Assembly: GCA_030041515.1 (NCBI GenBank)
Contig: JASHNS010000055.1
Span: forward strand, 1 to 47,369
DNA: 47,369 bases
Source of the DNA: Acidobacteriaceae bacterium
GTDB taxonomy: Bacteria > Acidobacteriota > Terriglobia > Terriglobales > Acidobacteriaceae
Direction of reading: 5' to 3'
The translations under genes were made by a program, and so were the position numbers. Under the pieces are notes generated by a model. It was not told the origin of the DNA and did not search any database. It worked only from the letters and a program-made list of their open reading frames with translations. Positions 18,201 to 24,728 of this stretch are shown piece after piece. Position 1 is the first letter of the stretch. Every line of letters begins with the position of its first letter.

Positions 18201-18916
18201 TCCGATACAGCATCCAGGTTCGGGTTGATGACGGCCACGCCGTTCAGCGGATCCTGGTTGTCGGTGCCGTCCAGCTCGTACCCCGTAGCAAAAGGAAGTT
18301 GGCCGTCGACTTCGATCGACTCGCTGCGCTGCGGATTGCCGCTGCCCTCGCCTGGCCCCCACCCGATATAGGTGGTGCCGGGGGTCAGCAATTCGAAAGC
18401 CGTGAAATTCCGGTTCAGGTTGGGCAGGTTCTCCACCGCCCGCTCGTTCAGGATCGTCGAAACATCCGCCCGCTGCGTCTGCAGCAGCGGGGCGCCTCCC
18501 TGCACGGTCACCGTTTCCGCCACGGTGCCAATCGCAAGCTGGAGATTAGCTTCCGGGGCGGTGTCAGCATAGACGACAACGCCATTCAGTTGCTCCTTCT
18601 CGAAGCCTCTGGCCTCCGCCTCCACGTTATAGGTGTCAGGGATCAGATGCTGGACTCGGAATTCGCCAGCCTCATTGCTCTGTACCTTCGTCGTCGTCCC
18701 CTTCGACACATCGGTGACGGTGATGGTCGCGTTCGGTATGACGGCTCCGGATTTGTCCGTCACCGTGCCCACAATCGACCCATACACGGCCTGCCCCATG
18801 GCTGGCAGAGCGCTGCCGAATATCATCAGCGCGGCCACAACGGCTGCCCATCCCCACCCGTGCAATCCAGCGTGCCGTCTCGTTTCTCCGGTCTTCTGAT
18901 CAGTCGTCCAGGTCAT
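15257..18916 (-). CDS. TonB-dependent receptor with carboxypeptidase-regulatory-like domain (Oar type)
   Basis: 1219 aa outer-membrane protein. The N-terminus carries a signal sequence (hydrophobic 23-42, AMGQA). A carboxypeptidase regulatory-like fold follows (YGSIVGTVTDKSGAVIPNATITVTD to about residue 130). Next come a plug-like domain (about 140-300, with ELDGTDNQDPLNG and EFGKAVAGLVTAQTRSGSNAFHGSAFEY) and a long beta-barrel ending in aromatic RLQFAARFQF. Such Oar-like receptors are greatly expanded in Acidobacteria and are thought to import or bind large ligands such as glycans. The ATG at 18916 has GGAGG at seven-base spacing. A probable promoter lies at 19039-19068, giving a leader of about 115 bases that includes a GC-rich inverted repeat (19002-19021). 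Its position upstream of three exported glycosidases suggests it takes up their substrate or product, as SusC does in Bacteroidetes; no SusD-like partner is present. Confidence 0.93.
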   Translation of the reverse strand: MTWTTDQKTGETRRHAGLHGWGWAAVVAALMIFGSALPAMGQAVYGSIVGTVTDKSGAVIPNATITVTDVSKGTTTKVQSNEAGEFRVQHLIPDTYNVEAEARGFEKEQLNGVVVYADTAPEANLQLAIGTVAETVTVQGGAPLLQTQRADVSTILNERAVENLPNLNRNFTAFELLTPGTTYIGWGPGEGSGNPQRSESIEVDGQLPFATGYELDGTDNQDPLNGVAVINPNLDAVSEMKVTAQNYDAEFGKAVAGLVTAQTRSGSNAFHGSAFEYRRSDAQQARDPFANAPPNNTLAPTLHNQFGGSVGGPILRDKLFFFADYQGLREKTGTATLTTVPTLLAETSCTSGGNCDLSDYLSVGQIYKPNSLTDASNTGRTPYTGNIIPASDLSSAAVNFFKLLPHPNVASAGVENNFAASGFGIFDTNQPDVRVDWRATDKLHLFGRYTWFDGNLSGAPYFGAAGGLGYGASGFAGTDAFHYNSLASGGDYALSAKWLTDFRFGFYTIYNNTTGPDATQPLGNTLGIPNANVGNLSLDGGLPQFNIDIPANGANGGQNIEYGTSANASLQQTSQYQFVNNWSHAVGNHNIRFGADYRYLRDHSLSIASNALRSGTYFFASSRTSGVSAGGVESPGVGFATFLLGDTTTFWRTQTANTNAASRQDLFFTYAQDQWRATRTLTVDYGLRWELYTPEALTASGAGGLLNLNTGILGIAGVGQFNLASNVKNNLKMFAPRLGAAWQIWPNTVVRAGYGIVYGQGWAGDSFGDVMTSSFPTQIQQSVNPVSNSAAVFNLTATEDGVPPGPPGYTFPAIPASGAYPLPNGIYQIARPATVRLPTVQGWNLTVQHELTNSLSLQVAYVGSEAYHNMFDSSPSYNANEDTYRGFNQVNPNNTTPGGGSCAGMTYPTAPSSCYYTDPQRAPFYDGTAQSQLGVKYGKPFGWTQRIDYMANQATASYNALQVVVNKRFTNGLQFLTHYTWSHDITHESYQFLVDPRIGRGNGYYNRRQAWIFAGNYDLPFGRQKLIGSTAPGWANEIIGGFQLNANLTLESGIPFNTNYQDCNQDNDIAADDNACFLDKVAGKSFGIHKGSFDPVKLRVPYITPSPYVLQPPGQADNSFNAYARPAADTFGNIGRDALWGPGYFNVDSTLAKNFAIRENLTMQLIAEAFNVFNHTNLANPNTCIDCGDSNNAGYIQGTYSEQDGTSMRRLQFAARFQF

Positions 18917-19038
18917 ACCTTTGCCTCCGGAACTCTGCTTTGGGTCCTCGTTGATTTTTTGAGCTCCAGGCTTTCGGAGTTCGTGTCTCGGCCCGTCGGT
19001 AGAGCGGCCAAAGGCCGGCTCCCGTTACGACAGCGCAA

Positions 19039-19068
19039 AGTATTCGCGCTCGCCGTTTTCCCTGGCAA
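19039..19068 (-). promoter_or_regulatory. Candidate promoter of the TonB/glycosidase operon
   Basis: On the minus strand TTGCCA (19068-19063), an 18-base spacer and AATACT (19044-19039). Transcription would start near 19032. The inverted repeat GAGCGGCC-AAA-GGCC(G)GCTC at 19002-19021 falls in the leader and could be an operator or RNA hairpin. The -35 box is 15 bases from that of the divergent regulator promoter. Confidence 0.5.
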
Positions 19069-19083
19069 GGTTTTTACTGTGAT

Positions 19084-19112
19084 TTGACCCCCCGATTTCC
19101 GTATGACATACT
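19084..19112 (+). promoter_or_regulatory. Candidate promoter of the membrane regulator gene
   Basis: TTGACC (19084-19089), 17-base spacer, CATACT (19107-19112). The -35 box and spacer length are the same as in the tRNA-Gly promoter. The start of transcription would be near 19119, seven bases before the ATG at 19126. If real, it rules out the in-frame TTG at 19084 as the start codon, because that TTG is part of the -35 box. Confidence 0.5.
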
Positions 19113-19125
19113 TCCAGCGGCTGAA

Positions 19126-20379
19126 ATGCTTGCAGTCAATGCAGCTCCGGATGCAGAGAGGGCGCTCGCGACGGACAAACGCTGGGCCCTGGTCAACAGG
19201 ATCGCTTCGAGCCCGCATCTGAAAACTTCGCCGCGCCTGTGCGAGTTTCTGTTTTACATAGCAAAGTGCGCCATTCGCGAAGTGCCGGAAGAGGCCACTG
19301 AGCAACAGATCGGCATCCACGTCTTTGGCCGCCCTCCCGGCTATAACTCCAGCGAAGACAGTATCGTAAGAACGCACGCACGCCTCCTTCGTCAGAAACT
19401 CGATGCGTACTTTGCCGCGGAAGGAGCCGAGGAGGAATTCATCCTCGAAGTTCCCAAAGGGCACTACCTTCCCGTTTTTCATAAGCGCGAAATTCCAGCG
19501 GTCCACTCTGCGCCCAACCACCATTTAACGGGTGAAATTGACGTCAATCCGGAGGCACGACCTGCAGATACGACAGGTTCATGGCTCCGGCACCCTCAAT
19601 GGATCGTGGTGTTTGCGTCCCTTTCCCTCATCGTCGCGGTCAACGCTGTGCTTTGGCGGCAATCGCGCCCTCCAGCGCCCCACGTAACGGCCGTGGACCG
19701 CTTCTGGCATCCCTTTCTCTCAGCGGACCCGCCGCTGGTCATCTACAGCAACGCCCTCTTCCAGGGCAGCTCGACCCAGGGACTGAAGTATGCGGCTCCC
19801 GATGCGGCCTCCCAGCCTTACGGCGACGGTTATGTCGACACCTATACGGGCATCGGAGAGCTCAGCGCCGTCTACACCCTCACGCGCCTCTTTGATGCCC
19901 ACCACGCCACCTTTCTGCTGAAGCGAAGCCTCCTCGTCACCTGGGATGTCGCGCAGTCGAAGAATCTCATCTTCATCGGCTCTCGCGCCGAAAATCCGTC
20001 GCTGCGGGTCCTGCCGCCCACAACGGACTTCACGATGGTTGCCAACCCCGATTCCGCCGGGATCGTGAATCATCATCCACTTCCCGGTGAACCGCAGGTA
20101 TACCTCCGGCCGGAACACCCTCTTACCACCGACTACGCCATCCTCGCGTTGCAGCCCGGAGTGCAGCCCGGCCGGCTCATACTCGTCTTCAGCGGCCTGA
20201 CGACCTTCGGGACTCAGGCGGCCGTGGACTTTGTCTGCGACTCAGACAGCATGGCCGGACTGCTGAAGAAAATCACCGGTCCAAAAGGCGAAATCCGCCC
20301 CTTCGAAGCTGTCCTTCAAACCACCGTGGGCGGCGGCGTTCCTTTTGAAACCCGGCTCGTCACCATCCGCGTGCACTGA
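19126..20379 (+). CDS. Membrane-anchored winged-helix-like regulator with unknown exported domain
   Basis: 417 aa from the ATG at 19126. Residues about 15-117 match an N-terminal module recurrent in Acidobacteria and some Proteobacteria: R-x-x-L-x-x-I-x-S-SP-x-x-x-x-S-x-RL-x-x-FL, then a conserved IGIHVFGRPPGYNSSEDSIVR segment, RLLRQKLDAYF and EVPKGHYLPVF. It resembles a ToxR/OmpR-like winged helix. A single TM helix follows (about 159-177, IVVFASLSLIVAVNAVLW). The C-terminal 230 residues would be periplasmic and include NLIFIGSRAENPSLRVL, NHHPLPGEPQVY and ILVFSGLTTFGTQAAVDFV; I recognise no named domain there. A ToxR-like one-component sensor is inferred from topology and from divergence from the TonB operon. 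DNA binding is not proven, and an alternative is a structural or enzymatic membrane protein. It converges on the TPR gene with a 5-base gap. Confidence 0.75.
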   Translation: MLAVNAAPDAERALATDKRWALVNRIASSPHLKTSPRLCEFLFYIAKCAIREVPEEATEQQIGIHVFGRPPGYNSSEDSIVRTHARLLRQKLDAYFAAEGAEEEFILEVPKGHYLPVFHKREIPAVHSAPNHHLTGEIDVNPEARPADTTGSWLRHPQWIVVFASLSLIVAVNAVLWRQSRPPAPHVTAVDRFWHPFLSADPPLVIYSNALFQGSSTQGLKYAAPDAASQPYGDGYVDTYTGIGELSAVYTLTRLFDAHHATFLLKRSLLVTWDVAQSKNLIFIGSRAENPSLRVLPPTTDFTMVANPDSAGIVNHHPLPGEPQVYLRPEHPLTTDYAILALQPGVQPGRLILVFSGLTTFGTQAAVDFVCDSDSMAGLLKKITGPKGEIRPFEAVLQTTVGGGVPFETRLVTIRVH

Positions 20380-20384
20380 CCCGA

Positions 20385-21410
20385 TCAGTGCGGCGACTGT
20401 AATTTCGATTCGCCGGTCCGCTGGGTCTGCTCGGCGAGTTCGTTCTCCCGCTTCGCCTCATCGTCCTGTCCCACCATCCGATAGGCCTGCGCCAGGAATG
20501 CGTGCGTGATGTAGTTGCCCGGATCCATCTTCTCGGCGTGCTTCAGATACATGATCGCCGTGACAGGATCCTCTCGGCGGAGCAGAACACGCCCCAGCAG
20601 GATGAACGAACCGGTGCTGCTCATGTCCAGAGAGAGGGACTTGGTCAGCGACTGCTGGGCGAGGTCGAGGTTACCGGTGCGCAGGTAGGCGTCGCCCATG
20701 CGCTCGTAAACCTGGGCATTGCCGGGGTTAATCCTTTGCTCGGCGTTGAACTGCTTGAGCGCCTCGTCGATGTTCGAGTTGAGAAGCGCCACCTCGCCCA
20801 GAAGCAGGTGTGCGAGGGGCAGGTTCGGATCCACATCCAACGCTTTCTGCGCTTCCTGCCCGGCCTGAAGCGGGAGGTTTGACCGTTGCAGCATCGTGGC
20901 CAACAGAAGCCATGCCGCCCCGGAATCCGGCGGCTCGTCGAACTGGGCGGCGAAGGACCTGCGGGCATCGTCGTAGCGATTCGCATTCAGATAGCACAGC
21001 CCCAGAACGTAATTGGCGTCGGTCCCGGCGTTGGGCATCCACTTCCGTACTCGCTCCAGGTACGGAATGGCTGCAGTCGGCTGATCCAGCCGATACAGCG
21101 TCAGACCCTCCATCTGCACCGCTTCGATATCCTGCGCGTCCTGAGATATCGCCCGCTGAAAGGCCTCCCGCGCCTCGTCCAGCTTCCCGGTGCGGTAATA
21201 CGCCAGGCCCAGCTCCCGCTCCACTCCCTTGGGAACCGGCTGCGTGGCCGCCATCTGCTGCAGCAGGGCAATAGCCGCATCCACCTTGCCAAGCTGCAGA
21301 TCTTCATGCGCCTTTGCCAAATTGTCTGTCCGGGTCGGAGTCCCGGGAATCTGCGCGGCCAATAAAGACCACGCAAAAAGCTCCAGCATGAGGACTATCG
21401 CAGCGCGCAT
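20385..21410 (-). CDS. Exported TPR protein
   Basis: 341 aa from the ATG at 21410 (a GTG directly before it is possible). A signal peptide (MRAAIVLMLELFAWSLLAAQIPG) is followed by about eight tetratricopeptide repeats across residues 30-320, with helix pairs such as ELGLAYYRTGKLDEAREAFQRAI, AHLLLGEVALLNSNIDEALKQFN and VYERMGDAYLRTGNLDLAQQSL. TPRs are protein-binding scaffolds. It follows the CRTAC1-family gene on the same strand after 105 bases. TPR plus CRTAC1/ASPIC pairs recur in Acidobacteria, which suggests that the two proteins work together in the envelope. The last residues (QRTGESKLQSPH) are polar and unstructured-looking. The molecular role is unknown. Confidence 0.85.
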   Translation of the reverse strand: MRAAIVLMLELFAWSLLAAQIPGTPTRTDNLAKAHEDLQLGKVDAAIALLQQMAATQPVPKGVERELGLAYYRTGKLDEAREAFQRAISQDAQDIEAVQMEGLTLYRLDQPTAAIPYLERVRKWMPNAGTDANYVLGLCYLNANRYDDARRSFAAQFDEPPDSGAAWLLLATMLQRSNLPLQAGQEAQKALDVDPNLPLAHLLLGEVALLNSNIDEALKQFNAEQRINPGNAQVYERMGDAYLRTGNLDLAQQSLTKSLSLDMSSTGSFILLGRVLLRREDPVTAIMYLKHAEKMDPGNYITHAFLAQAYRMVGQDDEAKRENELAEQTQRTGESKLQSPH

Positions 21411-21515
21411 CACGCAACAGCATACTGCGCCCGCCTCTTGTTGAGTAGTGCTGCGATGAGGCGCGTGATGCCAGGACCAGGCGCCATCGGCCGGCTGGTT
21501 GCCGCGCCCCGCCCT

Positions 21516-23381
21516 TTACTTCGCGCAGGTGACGCAGAGTGTCCCGGTGATTCCTTTGCCTTCTGTGATGGTGAAGATGCGGTCCAGGGCGGGAAGCTTG
21601 AGCTTCTCCACGCTGCCGCTCGGCCAGTGAATCTCCACCTCATTGACGGTGGTTGCGTCGCCGAGGCCGAAGTGGACGCGTTGATCGCTGGAGGACAGAT
21701 AGCTTCCTCCGCTCAGTACGTCGCCGCGCTGGCGGATACCCCCCGCCGTGAGATAGACGGTGGCGCCCACCGCATCGCGCGGGCTCTTCGCTGCGCCAAT
21801 CAGCTTCAACTCCACCCAGTGATGATGGTCGGGATTTACGTTGCGCAGCAGCACGGGGACGCCGTCCATCGTGTTCATCACCACGTCGATCTTGCCGTCG
21901 TTGAAGAGGTCCCCGAAGGCCGCGCCCCGCCCGACGGTCACAACGGCTAAGCCTGTGCCTCCCACGGCGGGCACCAGCGCGAATTTTCCGTTCTTCAGGT
22001 TGTGAAAGAGCAGAGGGCGCTCGGCGTAGCTGCTGCCCCACTCAGGATGCTGGTCCACCTGCGGATACACGTGACCATTCGCGATAAACAGATCCTTCCA
22101 GCCGTCGTTATCGTAGTCCAGGAAGCCGTCGCCGAAGCCGACGAAGGGAATCGTGGGACCGGCGATGCCGGTTTCGTAACTGACATCGGTGAAATCCCCC
22201 TTGCCGTCGTTGCTAAAAAAGATATCGTAATCGTCGGCGAAGGTGGTGTTCACCAGATCCTCGTGCCCGTTGTTCTCGTAATCGCCCGCTGCGATTCCCA
22301 TGTTTGCGGCTTCGCGCCCGTCCGTGTTAAGTGCGTAGCCGCTCAAATAGCTGTCGTCCTCGAAAGTGCCGTTGCCTCTATTGATGTAGAGATAGTTCGG
22401 AGTGGAATCATTGGCCACCACCAGATCCGGTTTGCCGTCGTTATTTACATCCACAAACAGGGCACCCAGACCGTAGTAGCCGTTCTTGTTTTCGACGCCG
22501 AGTTTGTCGCTCACGTCGGTAAAGGTTCCGTTGCCATTGTTGTGAAAGAGGTGGTCGCGCTCTCCGGGCAGGCCGCGCGGCCCGCACATTACAGGCACGC
22601 CGCGATACTGGCAGTTCGCGTAGTTGATGGCGCTGGAGCCGGAAACCGCCGGATGGACGAAGTCGAAATGGATATAGCCGGCGACGAACAGGTCAAGGTT
22701 GCCATCTCCGTCGTAGTCCCCGAAGGTGGCGCCCGTGGACCACGTGCCCACGGCCACGCCGGTCTCCTCCGCCACATCCGTGAAGGTGCCGTCGTGGTTG
22801 TTGCGGTAGAGGCGGTTTTTGCCGTAGTTGGTTACGTAGAGATCGGGCCAGCCGTCGTTGTTGTAGTCTCCCACCGCGCAGCCGTAGCCCCAGCGCTCAT
22901 TGGCGACGCCCGCCTGTGCGGTCACGTCGGTGAAAGTGCCGTCGTGGTTGTTGTGGAACAGGGCCGCCCGGGGCGGCTCGGACTTGCCTTCCATGGCATC
23001 GATCGTCGACCCGTTCACCAGATAGATGTCCAGCCAGCCATCGTTGTCGAAGTCCAACAGGCACACGCCGGGTCCCTTGGCCTCCACGATGTAGGGCTTG
23101 TCCGGGGTACCGGAGACGTGATGCCAGCTGGTCAGGCCAGCCGCTTTCGCAACGTCCTCGAAGACGATCGGCCCGCTTTTGACGAAGCCCCCTTCAGTTA
23201 TGGGACGATGTTCGGCATCGTAGACCGCCTGGTGGGTGGCTCCGCTGGCCATGCCCGTCTGCTGTCCCTGGAGTGCGCCAGGGCTGACTGTGAGCAGAAC
23301 TATAAGCAAGCCTGCCCCGAGCACTCTCCCCGCAACCATGGACCCGCTGTCGCCGCGCACCCTGGGCCGATACAGCTTCAC
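21516..23381 (-). CDS. CRTAC1-family protein: FG-GAP/VCBS beta-propeller plus ASPIC/UnbV domain
   Basis: 621 aa. A signal peptide lies at about residues 18-40 (VLGAGLLIVLLTVSPGALQGQ). The body has at least six FG-GAP-like repeats with calcium-binding D-x-D/N-x-DG loops: DFDNDGWLDIYLVNG, DYNNDGWPDLYVTNYG, DYDGDGNLDLFVAGY, DVNNDGKPDLVVAND, DYDNDGWKDLFIANG and DLFNDGKIDVVMNT. The C-terminus (about 510-610) is an ASPIC/UnbV domain: HWVELKLIG, DAVGATVYLTAGG, HFGLGDATTVNEVEIHWPSG. This family forms a Ca2+-binding propeller, probably for adhesion or protein/glycan contact outside the cell. Start GTG at 23381 has AGGAAG at six-base spacing; an ATG 14 codons downstream is the alternative and would leave a shorter n-region. 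Confidence 0.9.
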   Translation of the reverse strand: MKLYRPRVRGDSGSMVAGRVLGAGLLIVLLTVSPGALQGQQTGMASGATHQAVYDAEHRPITEGGFVKSGPIVFEDVAKAAGLTSWHHVSGTPDKPYIVEAKGPGVCLLDFDNDGWLDIYLVNGSTIDAMEGKSEPPRAALFHNNHDGTFTDVTAQAGVANERWGYGCAVGDYNNDGWPDLYVTNYGKNRLYRNNHDGTFTDVAEETGVAVGTWSTGATFGDYDGDGNLDLFVAGYIHFDFVHPAVSGSSAINYANCQYRGVPVMCGPRGLPGERDHLFHNNGNGTFTDVSDKLGVENKNGYYGLGALFVDVNNDGKPDLVVANDSTPNYLYINRGNGTFEDDSYLSGYALNTDGREAANMGIAAGDYENNGHEDLVNTTFADDYDIFFSNDGKGDFTDVSYETGIAGPTIPFVGFGDGFLDYDNDGWKDLFIANGHVYPQVDQHPEWGSSYAERPLLFHNLKNGKFALVPAVGGTGLAVVTVGRGAAFGDLFNDGKIDVVMNTMDGVPVLLRNVNPDHHHWVELKLIGAAKSPRDAVGATVYLTAGGIRQRGDVLSGGSYLSSSDQRVHFGLGDATTVNEVEIHWPSGSVEKLKLPALDRIFTITEGKGITGTLCVTCAK

Positions 23382-23422
23382 CAGCTTCTTCCTGTTCTGT
23401 CAGAACCTGCTGGAAGTCCAAC

Positions 23423-23480
23423 GATTTCCACATTTTGTGCTAAATCTGTGCTGGAAATCCCCAGGAACTGCATTTTGTGC
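23423..23480. promoter_or_regulatory. Paired inverted and direct repeats upstream of the CRTAC1 gene
   Basis: GATTTCCA (23423-23430) and TGGAAATC (23452-23459) form an 8-base perfect inverted repeat. CATTTTGTGC occurs at 23431-23440 and again at 23471-23480, exactly 40 bases apart, about four helical turns. The region lies 40-100 bases upstream of the GTG at 23381 and is much more AT-rich than its surroundings. A TACAAT -10-like motif is on the minus strand just upstream, without a good -35. An operator or activator site is plausible but unproven. Confidence 0.4.
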
Positions 23481-23535
23481 GATTTGTGAGATTGTAGAAT
23501 CAACAAGTTACAATAGTCTCAAGACGGCATGGATC

Positions 23536-23558
23536 TTCGATTCCGACCCACGCTTCCA
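23536..23558 (+). other. tRNA 3'-end fragment resembling tRNA-Cys
   Basis: These 23 bases match the last 23 bases of tRNA-Cys (7597-7619), from the T-loop TTCGATT through CCA, with two mismatches. The 5' half of the T stem here (GGATC) cannot pair with CCGAC and no acceptor partner lies upstream, so it is not a functional tRNA. It may be a remnant of a tRNA gene or of an integration (att) site. No integrase is seen nearby. Confidence 0.45.
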
Positions 23559-23576
23559 TCCTTAGAACCTCTCCCT

Positions 23577-24011
23577 TCAGCTCCCTGAGCTCCCGAATCC
23601 TTTCTCCGCGCGCAATGAATCTTCCAGATCCTCCACCGCCGTCACCGGACCTGTCAGCACCGGCACCGGAACCATCTGCGCGATCTTCTCTCCTGCCTTC
23701 AGTTCCACCGCCGCCTCGCTGAGATTTGTCATGACGATGAGAATCTCACCGCGATACCCGGCGTCGATCACCCCTCCTGTACACGCCAGACCCCTCGCCG
23801 CCATCGACGACCGGTCTCGAACCAGCAGTCCCAGCCGGGCACCGGTCTCCGGATGCCGCGCTTCCACGGCGATGCCGGTGCGCAGCCGCATGGTCGTCCG
23901 CGGCGCCAGCTCTGCGCTCTCCAGCAGGAAAACATCATAGCCAAGGTCTTCCCCCGGGTGGGTCACCACCGGCAGGCGAGCCTCCCGTTCCAGCAACTTC
24001 ACGCGCAGCAT
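23577..24011 (-). CDS. dut: dUTP diphosphatase (dUTPase)
   Basis: 144 aa trimeric dUTPase that hydrolyses dUTP to dUMP and pyrophosphate, keeping uracil out of DNA and supplying dUMP for thymidylate synthesis. All five motifs are visible: DLGYDVF (22-28), RDRSSMAARGL (65-75), GGVIDAGYRGEI with catalytic Asp83 (79-90), GEKIAQMVP (107-115) and the terminal KGFGSSG (137-143). Motif 1 has Gly-Tyr where many family members have Ala-Gly, a modest deviation also seen in other Acidobacteria as far as I recall. The length is normal. It sits between the exported cupin gene (38 bases upstream) and the CRTAC1 gene (195 bases downstream). Confidence 0.95.
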   Translation of the reverse strand: MLRVKLLEREARLPVVTHPGEDLGYDVFLLESAELAPRTTMRLRTGIAVEARHPETGARLGLLVRDRSSMAARGLACTGGVIDAGYRGEILIVMTNLSEAAVELKAGEKIAQMVPVPVLTGPVTAVEDLEDSLRAEKGFGSSGS

Positions 24012-24049
24012 ACTTCCATCGTATGCGAGGCCGCCTCCCCTCGAATTCC

Positions 24050-24622
24050 TCAGGGTTCGTGCACCTGGATCACAAACGTGCTGAACACCGTTCCTGGATC
24101 CAGCAGCAGCTGATGCGGCGTGCCGGCGCGAACGGTGACAATATCCCCCGCGCCGATCGACTGTCGCCGTCCGCCTTCAATCCGAAGACCCAGCGTTTCC
24201 CCATCCCCGATCGTGCGCCCATCGACCACACGGCCTCCGGTTACCAGCATGGCGTCGCCCTGTTCCACGATCATCACATCATCCCAGTGCGCGTGAATCT
24301 CGGCGCCGCCGCTGCGTCCGCGTACCGACAGCATCAGTTTGTAGGTGCCGAAGTCGCGCAGCATCGCCACAGCCTGGCCCTGTGCCTTCGCCCGAGGGAT
24401 CAGGCCGGCCAGTTGCGCGCGGAATCGCCCCACCGGAAAGGCCATAGCCCCTTCCGCGAATCCGGCAGGCCGTTGAGAGGCTCTCCGGCGAGCTTGTCCG
24501 GCGGGCGCGCTCAATGCCGCCACCACTGCGGCGACCTGGGGCTGCGCAACCGATCCCGCTTCCTGAGCAGACATGGGCAGGACGAACAACAGGACGGCGG
24601 CGGCAATCACGGCAGATTTCAC
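24050..24622 (-). CDS. Exported cupin-domain protein
   Basis: 190 aa from the GTG at 24622, chosen because AGGAG lies five bases upstream; a TTG five codons earlier would overlap that ribosome site. A signal peptide (VKSAVIAAAVLLFVLPMSAQE) leads to an Ala-rich linker and a single cupin fold (about 85-185). The candidate metal ligands are in AEIHAHWDDVMIVEQG (two His and a Glu) and AGTPHQLLLD (His). Cupins of this type bind a metal or a small sugar-like ligand; the exact activity is not readable. It lies 106 bases after uvrC and 38 bases before dut on the same strand. Neither neighbour suggests a shared pathway. Confidence 0.82.
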   Translation of the reverse strand: MKSAVIAAAVLLFVLPMSAQEAGSVAQPQVAAVVAALSAPAGQARRRASQRPAGFAEGAMAFPVGRFRAQLAGLIPRAKAQGQAVAMLRDFGTYKLMLSVRGRSGGAEIHAHWDDVMIVEQGDAMLVTGGRVVDGRTIGDGETLGLRIEGGRRQSIGAGDIVTVRAGTPHQLLLDPGTVFSTFVIQVHEP

Positions 24623-24728
24623 AATGGCTCCTGTCAAACGGGAATGGGAAGAGGCACGCTGAAACTATACGCCGCGCATCTCGATCGCCGTGGTCGAGCA
24701 CCCGGCGGAACCTTCCTTCGCATCAGCT

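Noticed and set aside
23461-23576. Possible complete tRNA gene ending at 23558
   Set aside because: Only the 3' end resembles a tRNA; the T stem cannot pair and no D arm, anticodon arm or acceptor partner is found upstream.
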